From positions 1 through 6,326 of the forward strand of contig CAMGRB010000086.1 of assembly GCA_946061315.1 (NCBI GenBank): 6,326 nucleotides of DNA. Reading direction: 5' to 3'. The translations under genes were made by a program, and so were the position numbers. Positions within the stretch are counted from its first letter, which is position 1, and each line of letters opens with the position of its first letter. The notes under the pieces are model-generated. The model was not told where the DNA came from and searched no databases. It worked only from the letters and a program-made list of their open reading frames with translations. This DNA is from an uncultured Clostridia bacterium (GTDB lineage: Bacteria; Bacillota; Clostridia; Oscillospirales; CAG-272). Positions 6,196 through 6,326 of this stretch are shown one piece after another.

Positions 6196-6265
6196 TTTTC
6201 GGTGGGAGCAAGCCCCTGCTATTTTGGTTGGTTCTTATTTAACGAACGGACTGTCGAGGACTGTA

Positions 6266-6313
6266 TAGTGCAGTATGATAGTATACAGGTAGTGCAAGAT
6301 GATTGTATACAGT
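6266..6313. repeat. Two tandem 24-base repeats, each with a GTATAC palindrome (operator-like)
   Basis: Unit 1 (6266-6289) and unit 2 (6290-6313) match at 20 of 24 positions, both starting TAGTGCA and ending in GTATACAG plus one base. The palindromes GTATAC fall at 6281-6286 and 6305-6310. Unit 2 lies just before an extended -10, where a bound repressor would block RNA polymerase. GTATAC-centred palindromes are typical of some GntR-family regulator sites, but assignment to that family is inference. Confidence 0.6.
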
Positions 6314-6317
6314 TTTG

Positions 6318-6326
6318 TGATATAAT
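6318..6326 (+). promoter_or_regulatory. Extended -10 element of a promoter for a gene beyond the window
   Basis: TGA (6318-6320) followed by perfect TATAAT (6321-6326) forms an extended -10. The position 17 bases upstream (6298-6303, GATGAT) is a poor -35, which an extended -10 can make up for or which an activator may replace. The start site and the gene are outside the window. Confidence 0.55.

Larger units (their letters stand above)
6004..6326. other. Intergenic region after alaS without a confident gene
   Basis: These 323 bases hold, in order: the alaS terminator (6025-6062), a short stretch bracketed by ATGAAAGC (6093-6100) and its reverse complement (6134-6141), a double-hairpin repeat unit (6151-6195), about 70 bases in which I see nothing clear, and a 24-base tandem repeat (6266-6313) followed by an extended -10 element ending at the window edge. 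No tRNA, rRNA or long reading frame is visible. The end of this region should be the control region of the next gene, on the plus strand. Confidence 0.8.

Noticed and set aside
6151..6326. CRISPR array suggested by repeats at the end of the window
   Set aside because: The 24-base units are directly adjacent with no spacers, only two copies exist, and the hairpin unit is different in sequence.

Overview
This window reads as an ordinary chromosomal segment of a Gram-positive anaerobe, most likely a member of the Clostridia (Eubacteriales, gut type). The reasons are two lipobox-type lipoproteins, an NrdR and an AlaRS close to clostridial forms, strong AGGAGG-type ribosome binding sites, near-consensus sigma-A promoters with extended -10 elements, and a double-hairpin intergenic repeat of a kind I associate with clostridial genomes. 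The genus cannot be fixed from this sequence alone. Almost all of the window is housekeeping or envelope functions, and I did not find a new multi-gene system.

Layout. Bases 1-980 hold the end of a polar amino acid ABC importer operon: the C-terminus of the permease, overlapping by four bases (ATGA) a complete GlnQ/ArtP-type ATPase, then an intrinsic terminator at 986-1026. A strong promoter abuts that terminator and drives nrdR (1110-1553), the ATP-cone repressor of ribonucleotide reductase genes. Eighteen bases after nrdR comes a small DUF4430 lipoprotein (1572-1997), probably in the same transcript. A perfect 14-bp hairpin at 2027-2058 ends this unit and also serves the convergent minus-strand gene.

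On the minus strand lie an 87-residue three-helix membrane protein (2070-2333) of unknown family, with its own promoter, and upstream of it a VanY-family D,D-carboxypeptidase lipoprotein (2469-3197). VanY diverges from alaS (3382-6003, complete alanyl-tRNA synthetase) across a 184-base intergenic region. That region holds both promoters and an inverted repeat touching the vanY -35 element. alaS ends in a perfect 16-bp bidirectional terminator.

The last 323 bases carry no confident gene. They hold the alaS terminator, a possible 26-codon minus-strand ORF, a double-hairpin repeat unit, and a 24-base tandem repeat with two GTATAC palindromes. This tandem repeat sits directly upstream of a TATAAT at the very end of the window. 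The arrangement looks like the operator and promoter of a regulated gene starting just outside the window, and it is the most interesting signal here. The genes do not form one pathway; they are adjacent independent units (nutrient uptake, dNTP regulation, cell wall trimming, translation), separated by well-formed terminators except after vanY, where none was seen.
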